Source: Chlamydiota bacterium (GTDB taxonomy: Bacteria > Chlamydiota > Chlamydiia > Chlamydiales > Rhabdochlamydiaceae). From it: a stretch of DNA of 64,000 nt. Where the stretch lies: positions 86,089 through 150,088 of the forward strand of contig JAKEHU010000029.1 of assembly GCA_022614855.1 (NCBI GenBank), given 5' to 3'. This document shows, piece by piece, positions 52,301 to 59,272 of this stretch. How positions within the stretch are numbered: the stretch's first letter is position 1; each line of letters opens with the position of its first letter. The translations under genes were made by a program, and so were the position numbers. The notes beneath the pieces were generated by a model, which worked only from the letters and a program-made list of their open reading frames with translations, searched no databases and was not told the origin of the DNA.

Positions 52301-55300
52301 AAACACTCATGGAACAGTTGATTCAAGACCATCTTCTTCTGCCACCTGATATGTATTTAGACTATGTAAGTTTAAAGAAGAAATTGGATGTCTCTTATTC
52401 CACAATCCATCGAGCTTCAGATGTGGTTGCAGAAGCCTTAAAAGATACGATAAAAAACTACCACTCAATTCCAATCCCTTCAATTGGAACAATATTAGGA
52501 AACGATACCCCAGTCACAGATCAAATCTTAAGACATTTAAAAGATTGGATTAGAAGATCTACCAAACAAAAGATGATCTTCCAAACGCTTCTGAGTGAGA
52601 TAAGTTGGGAGCAAAAGGCAGATCAAAAATCCCTTCCTTTGGATTATGAAACTTTTTCTCATACTGAGCTCAAAACCAGATTTCTTGAATATCTTAGAGT
52701 TGCAGCGCGAAAAGAGGGAACTCCTCCAGACCAGTTTAATCAACTCAAACTTCTTTTAGGTCAATTAAAAGGAAGATGGGGCGATGAAATTACGGAAACA
52801 TTAATTGAACATTTAACAGCGGTAGTAGAAGACACAGATAAACAAAAATCTATTCGCTCGGATCTTGCAAAACTGCTTTCCGCAAAAGAAAAAGAACAGT
52901 TCATTAAAAATCTTCTCTCTTCAGTCCACTTGGATTATCTCAAAAAAATTGGAATTGATCTGGCTAAACGAATAGGTTTGGCTGCAGCAGATAATCGAAT
53001 CAAAGCTCTTCTTAACTCTTTGAATCCTTATTCTTATCTTGTTACTGGGGCTAATATAGGACAGTTAGTTTATGGAATGGTTTCCAATGCGATAAAACAA
53101 CCTAACGAAACAGTAGAACAAAAATCAGAAGAAACCAATGATAGCCCTCTCAAATTGGATGTCGATCAAGCGCATGCACGATCCGGAACCGGCCCAATGA
53201 TAGAAAAAAAAGATTCTATTCTTCTACTCGATGAATCTCACCTTGCAGTTTTTGGGACCTTTTTCCATCAGATTTTTAGAAAAATAGATAAGGAGCCTTC
53301 TTCTTCTCAAAAAACGATTCACTTCAAAGAAGTAGGAGAAGAAGAAAATTATCTTAGGACTTTAAATGATAGCTTAAAAGACCATTACCTAAAAACTGCA
53401 AGTGAAAAAGAGACCATTTTCAAATTAAAAAATCCTGAAAGTCTTCATCAGAGCTATTTTGCTTTAGCAAAATATAGGGATCATACAAAGCAAGAGATTC
53501 AAAAAGATGAAAAGCTCATTTTAGAAACTTTAAACAAGATTACAAAAAATCCTGTTACGTTAAGAGAATTAAAAGATTCTTTCTTAACAGGAAATTTTAC
53601 ACGTCTTTTCCAATCTCTTGCTCTCAACTCAGCTTTAGCTCACCGTTTAGATCCTATCATATGGCGTTTAGTTTTAAAGAAAACACATTTGCAGCAGACG
53701 CAGCAGGCAATCCAATGCATTAAAGAGCTCTCTTCTATTGAAAAGGAAAAAGATCCAGTGAGCTATGAAAGAAAGATGGAAGAGCTGGCACAAAAATTAG
53801 AGACAAAAAGAAGCTATGATTTGCACTCACCACTCGCAAGACACCTTCTTATCTTCGAAGAAAAATTTCAGGTTACTCTATGGCCCGATCAGGTAAAAGC
53901 CATTGAAGCGCTCTTACTTAATGAACAAGGAGAGCTTGACTTGCAGGGCAATGCAGTAATGGAACTTCTCATGTCATTTGGAAAGACCTTTTTCATCATG
54001 CCGACTTTAGATGCCTTAGCTGCAAAAGATGGTCTTGTGATCAATATCTGGCCCTCTTCACTTGTCAATACAAATACCCAACAAGTAGCAAATAACCCTT
54101 ATAATCAGACAGCAAATGCGCTTACTTTTGATCGCAATACCTCTCTTGACCCAAACCATCTAGATGCCATTTTGATCATCTTTAAAAGGGCCATAGAGAA
54201 AAAAGAGACGATCAACATGCGCAAAGAAGACTTGCAAGCACTTGAACTCCTCCTCCTTGACCTGATCTATCGATTGACCTATCCAAATACAAAAGAAAAT
54301 TCCCCATCGATGGATTCCATCAAGACGGTCTTCTCTCTCCTTGATATGATTAGGCAGGCAACGATCATCGGGGATGAACCGCAACTCCTATTCAAAGACG
54401 ATGAAGAGCTGAATTACCCGATTGGAAAACCATCCACGATTCCTGAACATCTCTTTCATGTCATCAAAAAGTGTATGCTTTCCCTGGTCAATGATGAGAA
54501 TCTTTTGGAGCAGATTCGCAAAAACCAGTCAATTCCATTTACTGAGGCTTTAGCCAAAAAAATTGCTGAAAAATTAAGTGGTGATTACCTAGTTCCTAAA
54601 GAGCAGTTTGTGAATTTCGTCTTGGGAAATCAGACTGCTTCCCCAGAAATGAAACGCGATCAAAAATATGCCGAAATGGTCATGGTCAAGGGAATGTTGA
54701 CCCACCTTCTGAAAAATGCTCTTGGTCAATCTATCAACGTTCAATTTGGTTCTTCCAAAAAAGATCCAAAAGTGCGCTTTGCTATTCCTTATGAAGGAAA
54801 TGATGCTCCAATTGAAAAATCGACTTTTAGAAACCCTTATGAAACCCTTGTTAAAACATTCCTCTCTATCTTCTGCAATGGATTGACAGAAAAACAGGCG
54901 CAGGAATCTTTAGATTACTTAAGAAAAAAAGCGGTTAAAGATGCAATTAGTCAATCTATTTCCATTTCTGAAACAGAAGCTGGGAAAATTTTCTCCAAAA
55001 TTTATCCAAACGTCGACCTCGAAAGCTGTAAAAATTCTATTCTCAACTCAACCTTCTCCAAAGATCCTCATGTAATCAGTTTTTATATCGAACATTTTGT
55101 ACTCAAAGAGGTCAAGTTTTGGAAAAAGAACCTCTCTAGCAATGCGCAGAATTTTGGATCGATGGCAAAAAAAGGATACTATGGCACAGGAACTCCGCAC
55201 AATTTTGAAACCTATCCAAGCCAGCTTGAAATGTACTGGACTGCAGGAACCACAGGAAAAGCGATTGATATCATCAACCAAAAATGTACCGGAATTGAAC

Positions 55301-57204
55301 CTCTAGAAAAGGAGACCCCACGCGAGGTTCTCAATGAAATGTTGAACCAATTTTTTAAAGGAGATAAAAATAATACCTCTGCTCTCATCGATGCCGCTGC
55401 CCTTTTAAAAGGGATGAGCAATTTGGAAGTTGCGCAAGCAATGCGCGAATTTGCAAAAAAATACCGTCCAGACATCAAGGGAATTAAATTCTTCATGAAG
55501 GATTTTAAAACAGGGAAAGAAGAGATCATGTGGCTCAGCACAGGCGATGCTGCAGAAGTGACCCCTTATTCTCCATCTTTTACAGAAAACGATGGGGCTT
55601 GGACCTATTTTGACCAGTTTCATAAGGAAGGGGCTGATATTCGCCAACCGGCTGGGAAAAAAGCAATTTGTACAACAGATGAAAAAATTCCATTACATGA
55701 CCTCTTACAAGCTGCATTCCGCATGCGCAAAATAAAAGATAAAAGAAGGTTTATCGATAAGATTCTTGAAAAAGAGGAGATCGACCATGCGCAGACAGTT
55801 CATTTTGTCTTATCTCCAAACCTTGGAAAGATCCTCACTGCAAATGGACAAGTTCCAACTTTAAAGGAACTCTTTTATTTCTCAGCAAAAGTCGAAAATA
55901 AAATGCACCTCTTAGAAAATCAAAATTCTTATGTCAAAAAGGTGAGAAATGTGATTAGAAGAAAGGTATTGAACAAATTGAGCGATCTTCATAAAAATCC
56001 ATCTTGGACAACTTTTAGCTCTCTTTCTTCACAAATAAAAAACTTTTTCAAAGCTTTTGAACCGATTTTGACCAGCTCTATGGAATGGGATGATATCCTT
56101 GCTCTCTATGAAGGTTTAGACAGACAAATTACAAAGGATGCATTTTTGGATAAGGCAAAAAATAGCCCTCTTTTTGAATTAATTGAAAATAGTAGCTGGT
56201 TTAAATCAGACGAAATCGATGAGATAAAAAAAGAAATTGCACAAATCCCTATTCCTACACTGGCTGAAAAGATGACAGTGAAAGAGGGTCAAATTAAAGA
56301 AGATGATCTCAATAAGCAGATGTTCAACCATCTGGAGACAGAGGTAGAAGAGGAGATGGAGGTCGATCTCAATATTCAACAACAATCTCAGTTAAATCCA
56401 GACCAAGTGGATAAAAGTAAAATTTATAAAGAGATCCCTTGGAAAGCAGAATTCAATCCGTTTGATCTCGACTGGTTGGAATATGCAGAGGCAAAACTCT
56501 CTGATTCATTTGTATCCAGTATGCTATCCTACAATCGGCGCTATGAAATGCCACCTTTTTATAAGATTCGACAGCTTGCTCAAGAAAGCCCTGAGAAAGG
56601 AATTAAAGATATCTCTGGCTATTTCGACGAAAGGCTTTGGGCTTCTAACAACTTTATCCCACGAGTGAGAGTAAAAATTCCTGTAGATCTCAGCACAGAA
56701 AGACAGCGCCCACTTTTCCATACCCTAGTCCACCTGGAAGAAACCGAGGCAGGCTTAAAAGTGGTTTCTATGGGCTGCTTGTCGCAAAAAGAGGCACTCC
56801 ATTGGAAGAAGATATTAGAAAAAAATGAAAAAGAAAAACAGGGACCTTATAAAACCATTCTTTACGATATGCAAAATCGATTGATCATCCGAGGAAGCCA
56901 TGTTGGATTGGATAGATTGCTGGAAAATGAAGACTTCCTTAAATTAGAAGTAGAGCTCAAGCTGCTCAATGGCGATGCTTATTTTGAAAAGGATCAGATC
57001 ATTGCTCTGCAAAAATGGTTTTCATCTACAGGAATAAAGAAAGATAAAATTTTAAAAGCAATTGAAACGATTAGAGATTTGAGAGGAACAGACAAATTAC
57101 AAGAATCTCCCCTCTATCGACTTTGGAAAGACCTCCAAGAAAAATCTGATACAACAAGATTGGCCGACCTTAAAGATCTTTTTGGCAGCTTTATAGATAG
57201 TTAA
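46318..57204 (+). CDS. Giant DUF3638/DUF3645-like helicase-type ATPase
   Basis: The frame gives 3628 uninterrupted residues. Two hydrophobic stretches lie at about 759-838; the rest is charged and helical. The C-terminal third resembles a helicase core. A Walker A-like LLMSFGKTFFIMP is at about 2551-2563, GDEPQLL (motif II-like, Asp2686) follows, then YYGTGTPHN (about 2955). TYFDQFHKEGADI and LLQAAFRMRKI (about 3097-3139) recall the FFD.AHTRGTDLKLP and RLVQACMRMRKLG signature of eukaryotic DUF3638/DUF3645 proteins. Canonical GEGKT is SFGKT here. The activity is unknown. A -10-like TATACA is 6 nt before ATG. Related giants exist in other environmental chlamydiae, as I recall. Confidence 0.8.
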   Translation: METEAAKQLLLGLSQIDHSAPEKLQEEQVLKNFRISVFSGKAVLSTSFWGRISYLLNGKESPPLEKKKQVAKLLQKTQKKLLSDKEALQEIPLKTSILVSEFVEKYGKLTFEFIPSEEAKKATDETSSFAKEISRELDSTTKKTEEEQASQTLSLLSPKKSDEKVEICTTSSKKMAASIDKHINETYLRDAASPTKKAYKKINSSIQKAYEREQTLYETLKPCKSPDERNQKLLEKSKLFLDEIKKLENGERWMMSESGDYKFVFFDLFRALVVINDLSNNPIDIDSLDIGALLGKLPKPISLDDLRTYEADDIAKLIVENLTEALKIQLTDLSAFLKSKSFNLLFQDERRNMKAAENSSASKKWLYKQIEDWMKMGAIGSIMEFVPDGSLRELALWLSQEGEKIVNPKYHDELSKKAGEKLDQLLNKSQDSLYFSSMKFLKKFQGSTPKFFLESIGLSSLLDQLELIMEIKNEDKDHYKITIHSNYQNLSRTYSVKKENLTLEFFHRLLFSLYEAKFNPNISRSSISDLFELLDKTFKSTPSPLFLEKKTKKDQKKDSFIKVSPIFSSISQFKMEPIEMTPEKMALFYYGNQIIDFCSPYKTKEGKLQFENVDFSSLELILEEWTGLVEKYKEDPDVKTHYEKMKATEIEIRKAVEKAKERKEENVKFTSLPSIGIELPFNLAETLKEKFLQSGFSIDHLESIRDLLVWSLGEEVGNLVDLVVEEVNLAKAEQKQPISATSPKPKLVENPSKRGTLGTIWVSIYFNMLVTFLRWAFWLSNLYAWGSVLWAAEGPIGLVNAAIINEARSKAWSLLFKVLHRAFPIIVSALINLILRCLFDKETAQKIRFYAQNVQASAEGIANLMEEKEHVSFEIDPAQVLRPVGIPDITPSSETGAIDRKTILSKSDVFFIGLSNKPALLTKAPEFTSENFYPTIRSWIESVNKMEEELKDSPIKDFAIFQFLTNRLSFLPIPIGQQTPLFDQIDERQIESCLNDLLDLSLLLTKSASRDRFLDATLKESAKVHLYAILAIVDHLSKRKEKELQKYKIDAYPFLAWLQNDFKHAKAGLTPQILEQIDQINEYFFAKIDLRSFHSKLEIIKKSKDHLFSYSFWEGRWRNKIYGEIPKESENHEITFDNQWDYKIPEIAYYANQLTKDEVKKKIQEKFPDLDSGSKHTYLFTESFNKDSDILPKPFAILKLQTMICSQMVNGGIDFTEINLTPKVEKTSFQTNEEPFLITKYLQKKKRDLLGTWSAPLPEQFIHAFCGPSYEAKPPRQADILDKRVISSEDKPNFSLLRESRINELKQMQTSKKGDHFLRQLGLLQTNKISFYDIPHFLSYTQGILLKDQLKYSPDIVKTTAHLMKRKMEEARQQEDFARFARLFSLALSIRDFCAHEYAEQTKQEFRFLMKAKEKVKKELLSLEEKATLSQLHALAVKYENPKDLVREIFHALLDYSRIKEFTESRRIHGEFIKLIWTAQPEIEKCLSDSAFQKEIFQLLFQIQPQDTGQLKQKDKNNIWKWSYKNFEIDLLQVTTVDLNAGDKIKRETIFEKLKEIASRHIPEETTWDIAVNKKINSGSGKYEIHYQETDSGITYTLKQKRDGKIYQLAHTQTISKANPYLYEILQGKKIEWLWIEENSSTSEIEAFWGEDRYFLTKEAAGFSFVVKDKKLTLGDSVKKQLTAIERFSPLSETIVYVSKNGTKSFISHLIFKKFSDLTFKVTENEKGELNAFCSQFPGYFIAKSQHISADGISSYLLLENERGQRKLLVPAGQWVSAAAWNFINPLGRLIPIINSFLSSMKQNRFFAYQMREDGFLTSDEPEALAYLLELSLLQNKNREVVEYAEKIEKIAKIKPLNGSLNLLLTLVSVAPYLSQNQPILDSIRPRLIAAEEENRTIFHQKLTNPIYFDFFICLQIYKDLEKAILETDPRKRLSDDQRWFLYKAFFQRVNLFRLLSSHKVKLDKALRQDTLLYETVEQIQETITSLAEDSDKAQTLMEQLIQDHLLLPPDMYLDYVSLKKKLDVSYSTIHRASDVVAEALKDTIKNYHSIPIPSIGTILGNDTPVTDQILRHLKDWIRRSTKQKMIFQTLLSEISWEQKADQKSLPLDYETFSHTELKTRFLEYLRVAARKEGTPPDQFNQLKLLLGQLKGRWGDEITETLIEHLTAVVEDTDKQKSIRSDLAKLLSAKEKEQFIKNLLSSVHLDYLKKIGIDLAKRIGLAAADNRIKALLNSLNPYSYLVTGANIGQLVYGMVSNAIKQPNETVEQKSEETNDSPLKLDVDQAHARSGTGPMIEKKDSILLLDESHLAVFGTFFHQIFRKIDKEPSSSQKTIHFKEVGEEENYLRTLNDSLKDHYLKTASEKETIFKLKNPESLHQSYFALAKYRDHTKQEIQKDEKLILETLNKITKNPVTLRELKDSFLTGNFTRLFQSLALNSALAHRLDPIIWRLVLKKTHLQQTQQAIQCIKELSSIEKEKDPVSYERKMEELAQKLETKRSYDLHSPLARHLLIFEEKFQVTLWPDQVKAIEALLLNEQGELDLQGNAVMELLMSFGKTFFIMPTLDALAAKDGLVINIWPSSLVNTNTQQVANNPYNQTANALTFDRNTSLDPNHLDAILIIFKRAIEKKETINMRKEDLQALELLLLDLIYRLTYPNTKENSPSMDSIKTVFSLLDMIRQATIIGDEPQLLFKDDEELNYPIGKPSTIPEHLFHVIKKCMLSLVNDENLLEQIRKNQSIPFTEALAKKIAEKLSGDYLVPKEQFVNFVLGNQTASPEMKRDQKYAEMVMVKGMLTHLLKNALGQSINVQFGSSKKDPKVRFAIPYEGNDAPIEKSTFRNPYETLVKTFLSIFCNGLTEKQAQESLDYLRKKAVKDAISQSISISETEAGKIFSKIYPNVDLESCKNSILNSTFSKDPHVISFYIEHFVLKEVKFWKKNLSSNAQNFGSMAKKGYYGTGTPHNFETYPSQLEMYWTAGTTGKAIDIINQKCTGIEPLEKETPREVLNEMLNQFFKGDKNNTSALIDAAALLKGMSNLEVAQAMREFAKKYRPDIKGIKFFMKDFKTGKEEIMWLSTGDAAEVTPYSPSFTENDGAWTYFDQFHKEGADIRQPAGKKAICTTDEKIPLHDLLQAAFRMRKIKDKRRFIDKILEKEEIDHAQTVHFVLSPNLGKILTANGQVPTLKELFYFSAKVENKMHLLENQNSYVKKVRNVIRRKVLNKLSDLHKNPSWTTFSSLSSQIKNFFKAFEPILTSSMEWDDILALYEGLDRQITKDAFLDKAKNSPLFELIENSSWFKSDEIDEIKKEIAQIPIPTLAEKMTVKEGQIKEDDLNKQMFNHLETEVEEEMEVDLNIQQQSQLNPDQVDKSKIYKEIPWKAEFNPFDLDWLEYAEAKLSDSFVSSMLSYNRRYEMPPFYKIRQLAQESPEKGIKDISGYFDERLWASNNFIPRVRVKIPVDLSTERQRPLFHTLVHLEETEAGLKVVSMGCLSQKEALHWKKILEKNEKEKQGPYKTILYDMQNRLIIRGSHVGLDRLLENEDFLKLEVELKLLNGDAYFEKDQIIALQKWFSSTGIKKDKILKAIETIRDLRGTDKLQESPLYRLWKDLQEKSDTTRLADLKDLFGSFIDS

Positions 57205-57941
57205 TCTCTCTCTTCAAAAACCTCGGTAAAGAAATTTTGCATAGAAAGCCAACTTCTCGCGGCAGAAATGGGATGAAATTGGACTCCCGTTTTTGGATTT
57301 TGCGCTTCAGGATTGGTAAAAGCATGCATCGTTTTCCCATAAATATGCATCTGCCAATCGACTTTTGCCTCTGTCAATTCTTTTTGAATCGATGCAATAT
57401 GGCTACTAGTCACAAGCGAATCATCATGTCCATGCAATATCAAAAGCGAACCTTTGATCCCCTTAGCAATTGGGACTACCTTTGCCCTGCGCCCATCTAG
57501 CTCATTCCCTAAAACAGCATGAAAACTCACCACTCCCTTTACAGGAGCACCGCTTCGAAAAAGCTCGATGACGGTAAGACCTCCGAAGCAAAAACCAATC
57601 GCTCCAATTTTCTCTCTATCCACTAAAGAGTGGGTTTGAACTACTTCAAAAGCCGCTATAATTCTTTTTTGTAGCAATACTCTATCTAAAAAAAGAGGGG
57701 CCATCATTTCAGGTGCTTCTTCATTTCCCACACACTTTCCCTCTCCATACAAATCTGCAACAAAACCGACATATCCAAGCTCTGCAAGTGCCATTGCTTT
57801 ATCCCTGGCAAATTGATCCAACCCTCTCCAAGCAGGTGCTACAATTACTGCAGGCCGCCGCATCTTGCTCTTTTCGTCATAGGCGATAAAACCCTTCATT
57901 TCGATGTCTGCATGGCGATAGAAAAGATTTTCTGTACGCAT
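57201..57941 (-). CDS. Dienelactone hydrolase-family protein
   Basis: The 246-residue alpha/beta hydrolase has the Cys nucleophile in GFCFGG (about residues 117-122), an Asp in LLILHGHDDSLV (about 173) and a His in TMHAFTNPEA (about 207), the DLH triad. The substrate is unknown; many DLH-family proteins act outside aromatic catabolism. The stop overlaps the stop of the giant gene tail-to-tail by 4 nt. It is divergent from the VKOR-like gene. Confidence 0.88.
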   Translation of the reverse strand: MRTENLFYRHADIEMKGFIAYDEKSKMRRPAVIVAPAWRGLDQFARDKAMALAELGYVGFVADLYGEGKCVGNEEAPEMMAPLFLDRVLLQKRIIAAFEVVQTHSLVDREKIGAIGFCFGGLTVIELFRSGAPVKGVVSFHAVLGNELDGRRAKVVPIAKGIKGSLLILHGHDDSLVTSSHIASIQKELTEAKVDWQMHIYGKTMHAFTNPEAQNPKTGVQFHPISAARSWLSMQNFFTEVFEERD

Positions 57942-57985
57942 ATTGACAATTTTGCAAAAAAGAGAAAATTTGTTAAAGAAAACTT

Positions 57986-58630
57986 ATGAACATGCAAGCC
58001 CCGATTCCCATTTCCAGATATGCTATTCCAGAACCTTGGCACTACAATCCTTCAAAATGGAGCCAGAGAATTACCATTTGTCTCGTTGCAACCATTGCGA
58101 CTCTCATTGCAATCTACCTTGGATTGTATCAATGGCGGCTAGTCGATTCAATCTGGGATCCAATTTTTGGTGTACAATCGATGCAAGTACTTGATTCCGA
58201 TGTTTCTCATGAACTATCTCGTTGGTTTCGCATCCCAGATGGAATTTTTGGAGCTTGGGCTTACCTTGGAGATATCATTTTTGGTCTCGCTGGATCGACA
58301 AGGCGCTGGTATGATCGGCCTTGGATTGTCATTCTTTTTGGGTTTGATGTAATTCCCCTTGGCATTGTCAGTGCTATTTTAGTTGCGATGCAAGGTTTTG
58401 TCGTAGGGGCATTTTGCACCTTATGCCTTGCTACAGCTGTAATTTCTATCATCTTGGTTTTTTTGGCTTACGATGAGGTTTGGTCGTGTATTTTACTCCT
58501 CTATCGAGTGTGGAAAAGAAGCAAAAATTTTCGAATTTTATGGAACACTTTCTGGGGCCATCCCTCAAATATCGCCTATCAAATAGCAGGAGAAATGGTC
58601 AAAAAAAGAGAAAATAAAAAAAGGAAATGA
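57986..58630 (+). CDS. VKOR-like membrane protein lacking loop cysteines
   Basis: The 214-residue protein has four to five membrane helices (about 30-47, 88-102, 113-135, 141-161). The pattern [21 protein letters not shown] followed by [13 protein letters not shown] fits the VKOR family; the active-site CXXC is Cys144-Cys147. VKOR enzymes also need a Cys pair in the first periplasmic loop to pass electrons to DsbA-like partners, and no Cys is present before residue 144. It therefore may work by another route or have lost the thiol-oxidase function. The SPW-protein gene follows 3 nt later, and glutaredoxin lies downstream on the other strand. Confidence 0.7.
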   Translation: MNMQAPIPISRYAIPEPWHYNPSKWSQRITICLVATIATLIAIYLGLYQWRLVDSIWDPIFGVQSMQVLDSDVSHELSRWFRIPDGIFGAWAYLGDIIFGLAGSTRRWYDRPWIVILFGFDVIPLGIVSAILVAMQGFVVGAFCTLCLATAVISIILVFLAYDEVWSCILLLYRVWKRSKNFRILWNTFWGHPSNIAYQIAGEMVKKRENKKRK

Positions 58631-58633
58631 TCG

Positions 58634-59011
58634 ATGTGGGCACGAGTCATCGAATTTACCATTGCATGCTGGCTTGCAATGAGTCCATTTATTTTTCATT
58701 ATCCAAAGACGGATCATCTTCTTTGGATAAATGATTTTTCCTGCGCAATGATGATCGCTATTTTTTCCCTTTTTTCTTTCAAAAAATCCCTCAGAAAAAT
58801 CCATCTTTTCAATTTGGTGATTTCTCTCTGGCTAATTGGGATTGGGTATGCAACTGAAAATCCAAAAAGCATACCGCCCATCCAAAACTATGTGACTGTC
58901 GGTCTATTTCTTCTGTTGATCGCAATTGTACCTAGCGAATCCCAGCTTCCTCCATACCCTTGGAGAGTATATCGCCACCGCAAAAGAGAAAGGCTAAAGT
59001 ATAAAGGCTAA
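58634..59011 (+). CDS. SPW-repeat membrane protein
   Basis: The 125-residue protein has four membrane helices. The N-terminal WARVIEFTIACWLAMSPFIF and the later VISLWLIGIGYA are SPW-like repeats (PF03779 pattern: W..L..G.WL..SP). AAGGAA stands before ATG 58634. It is cotranscribed with the VKOR-like gene (3-nt gap). The last codons (RLKYKG) and the stop are made by an AAAGGCTAAAG repeat, so the natural tail may have been different. Confidence 0.75.
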   Translation: MWARVIEFTIACWLAMSPFIFHYPKTDHLLWINDFSCAMMIAIFSLFSFKKSLRKIHLFNLVISLWLIGIGYATENPKSIPPIQNYVTVGLFLLLIAIVPSESQLPPYPWRVYRHRKRERLKYKG

Positions 59012-59041
59012 AAGCTAAATCGGATTCATTTTTAGCCTTTA
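58989..59041. repeat. AAAGGCTAAAG repeat between convergent genes
   Basis: GAAAGGCTAAAGTATAAAGG followed by CTAAAAGCTAAAT faces TTTTTAGCCTTTA. It contains the stop codons of both the SPW gene and the glutaredoxin gene, so it may act as a bidirectional terminator hairpin. Confidence 0.7.
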
Positions 59042-59272
59042 CTGTCTGAGGTCGAGGATGTCTCTGAGTTGGAACTCATCAAAACCTATCATGATATATC
59101 CATCGATGTCAATGACCGGAACGGCCATCTGACCAGATTTATTCACCATTTCTTTCCAGCCAAATTCATCTTGAGAAACATCGATTTCCGTATAAGCAAG
59201 CTTATTGCGATCAAAAAGCTCTTTTGTCTTTAAACAAAAGGGACAGTTTGGCGCAGTATATAAAACGATCAT
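59039..59272 (-). CDS. Glutaredoxin-like protein
   Basis: The 77-residue thioredoxin-fold protein has CPFC in YTAPNCPFCLKTKELF (Cys10-Cys13), the cis-Pro loop AVPVIDIDGYIMIGFDE (Pro53) and a final helix. CPFC and the GFDEFQL end fit NrdH/Grx-type redoxins. Its ATG overlaps the TGA of the upstream ATPase gene, so it is translated with it. A role in thiol reduction is likely. Confidence 0.88.
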   Translation of the reverse strand: MIVLYTAPNCPFCLKTKELFDRNKLAYTEIDVSQDEFGWKEMVNKSGQMAVPVIDIDGYIMIGFDEFQLRDILDLRQ

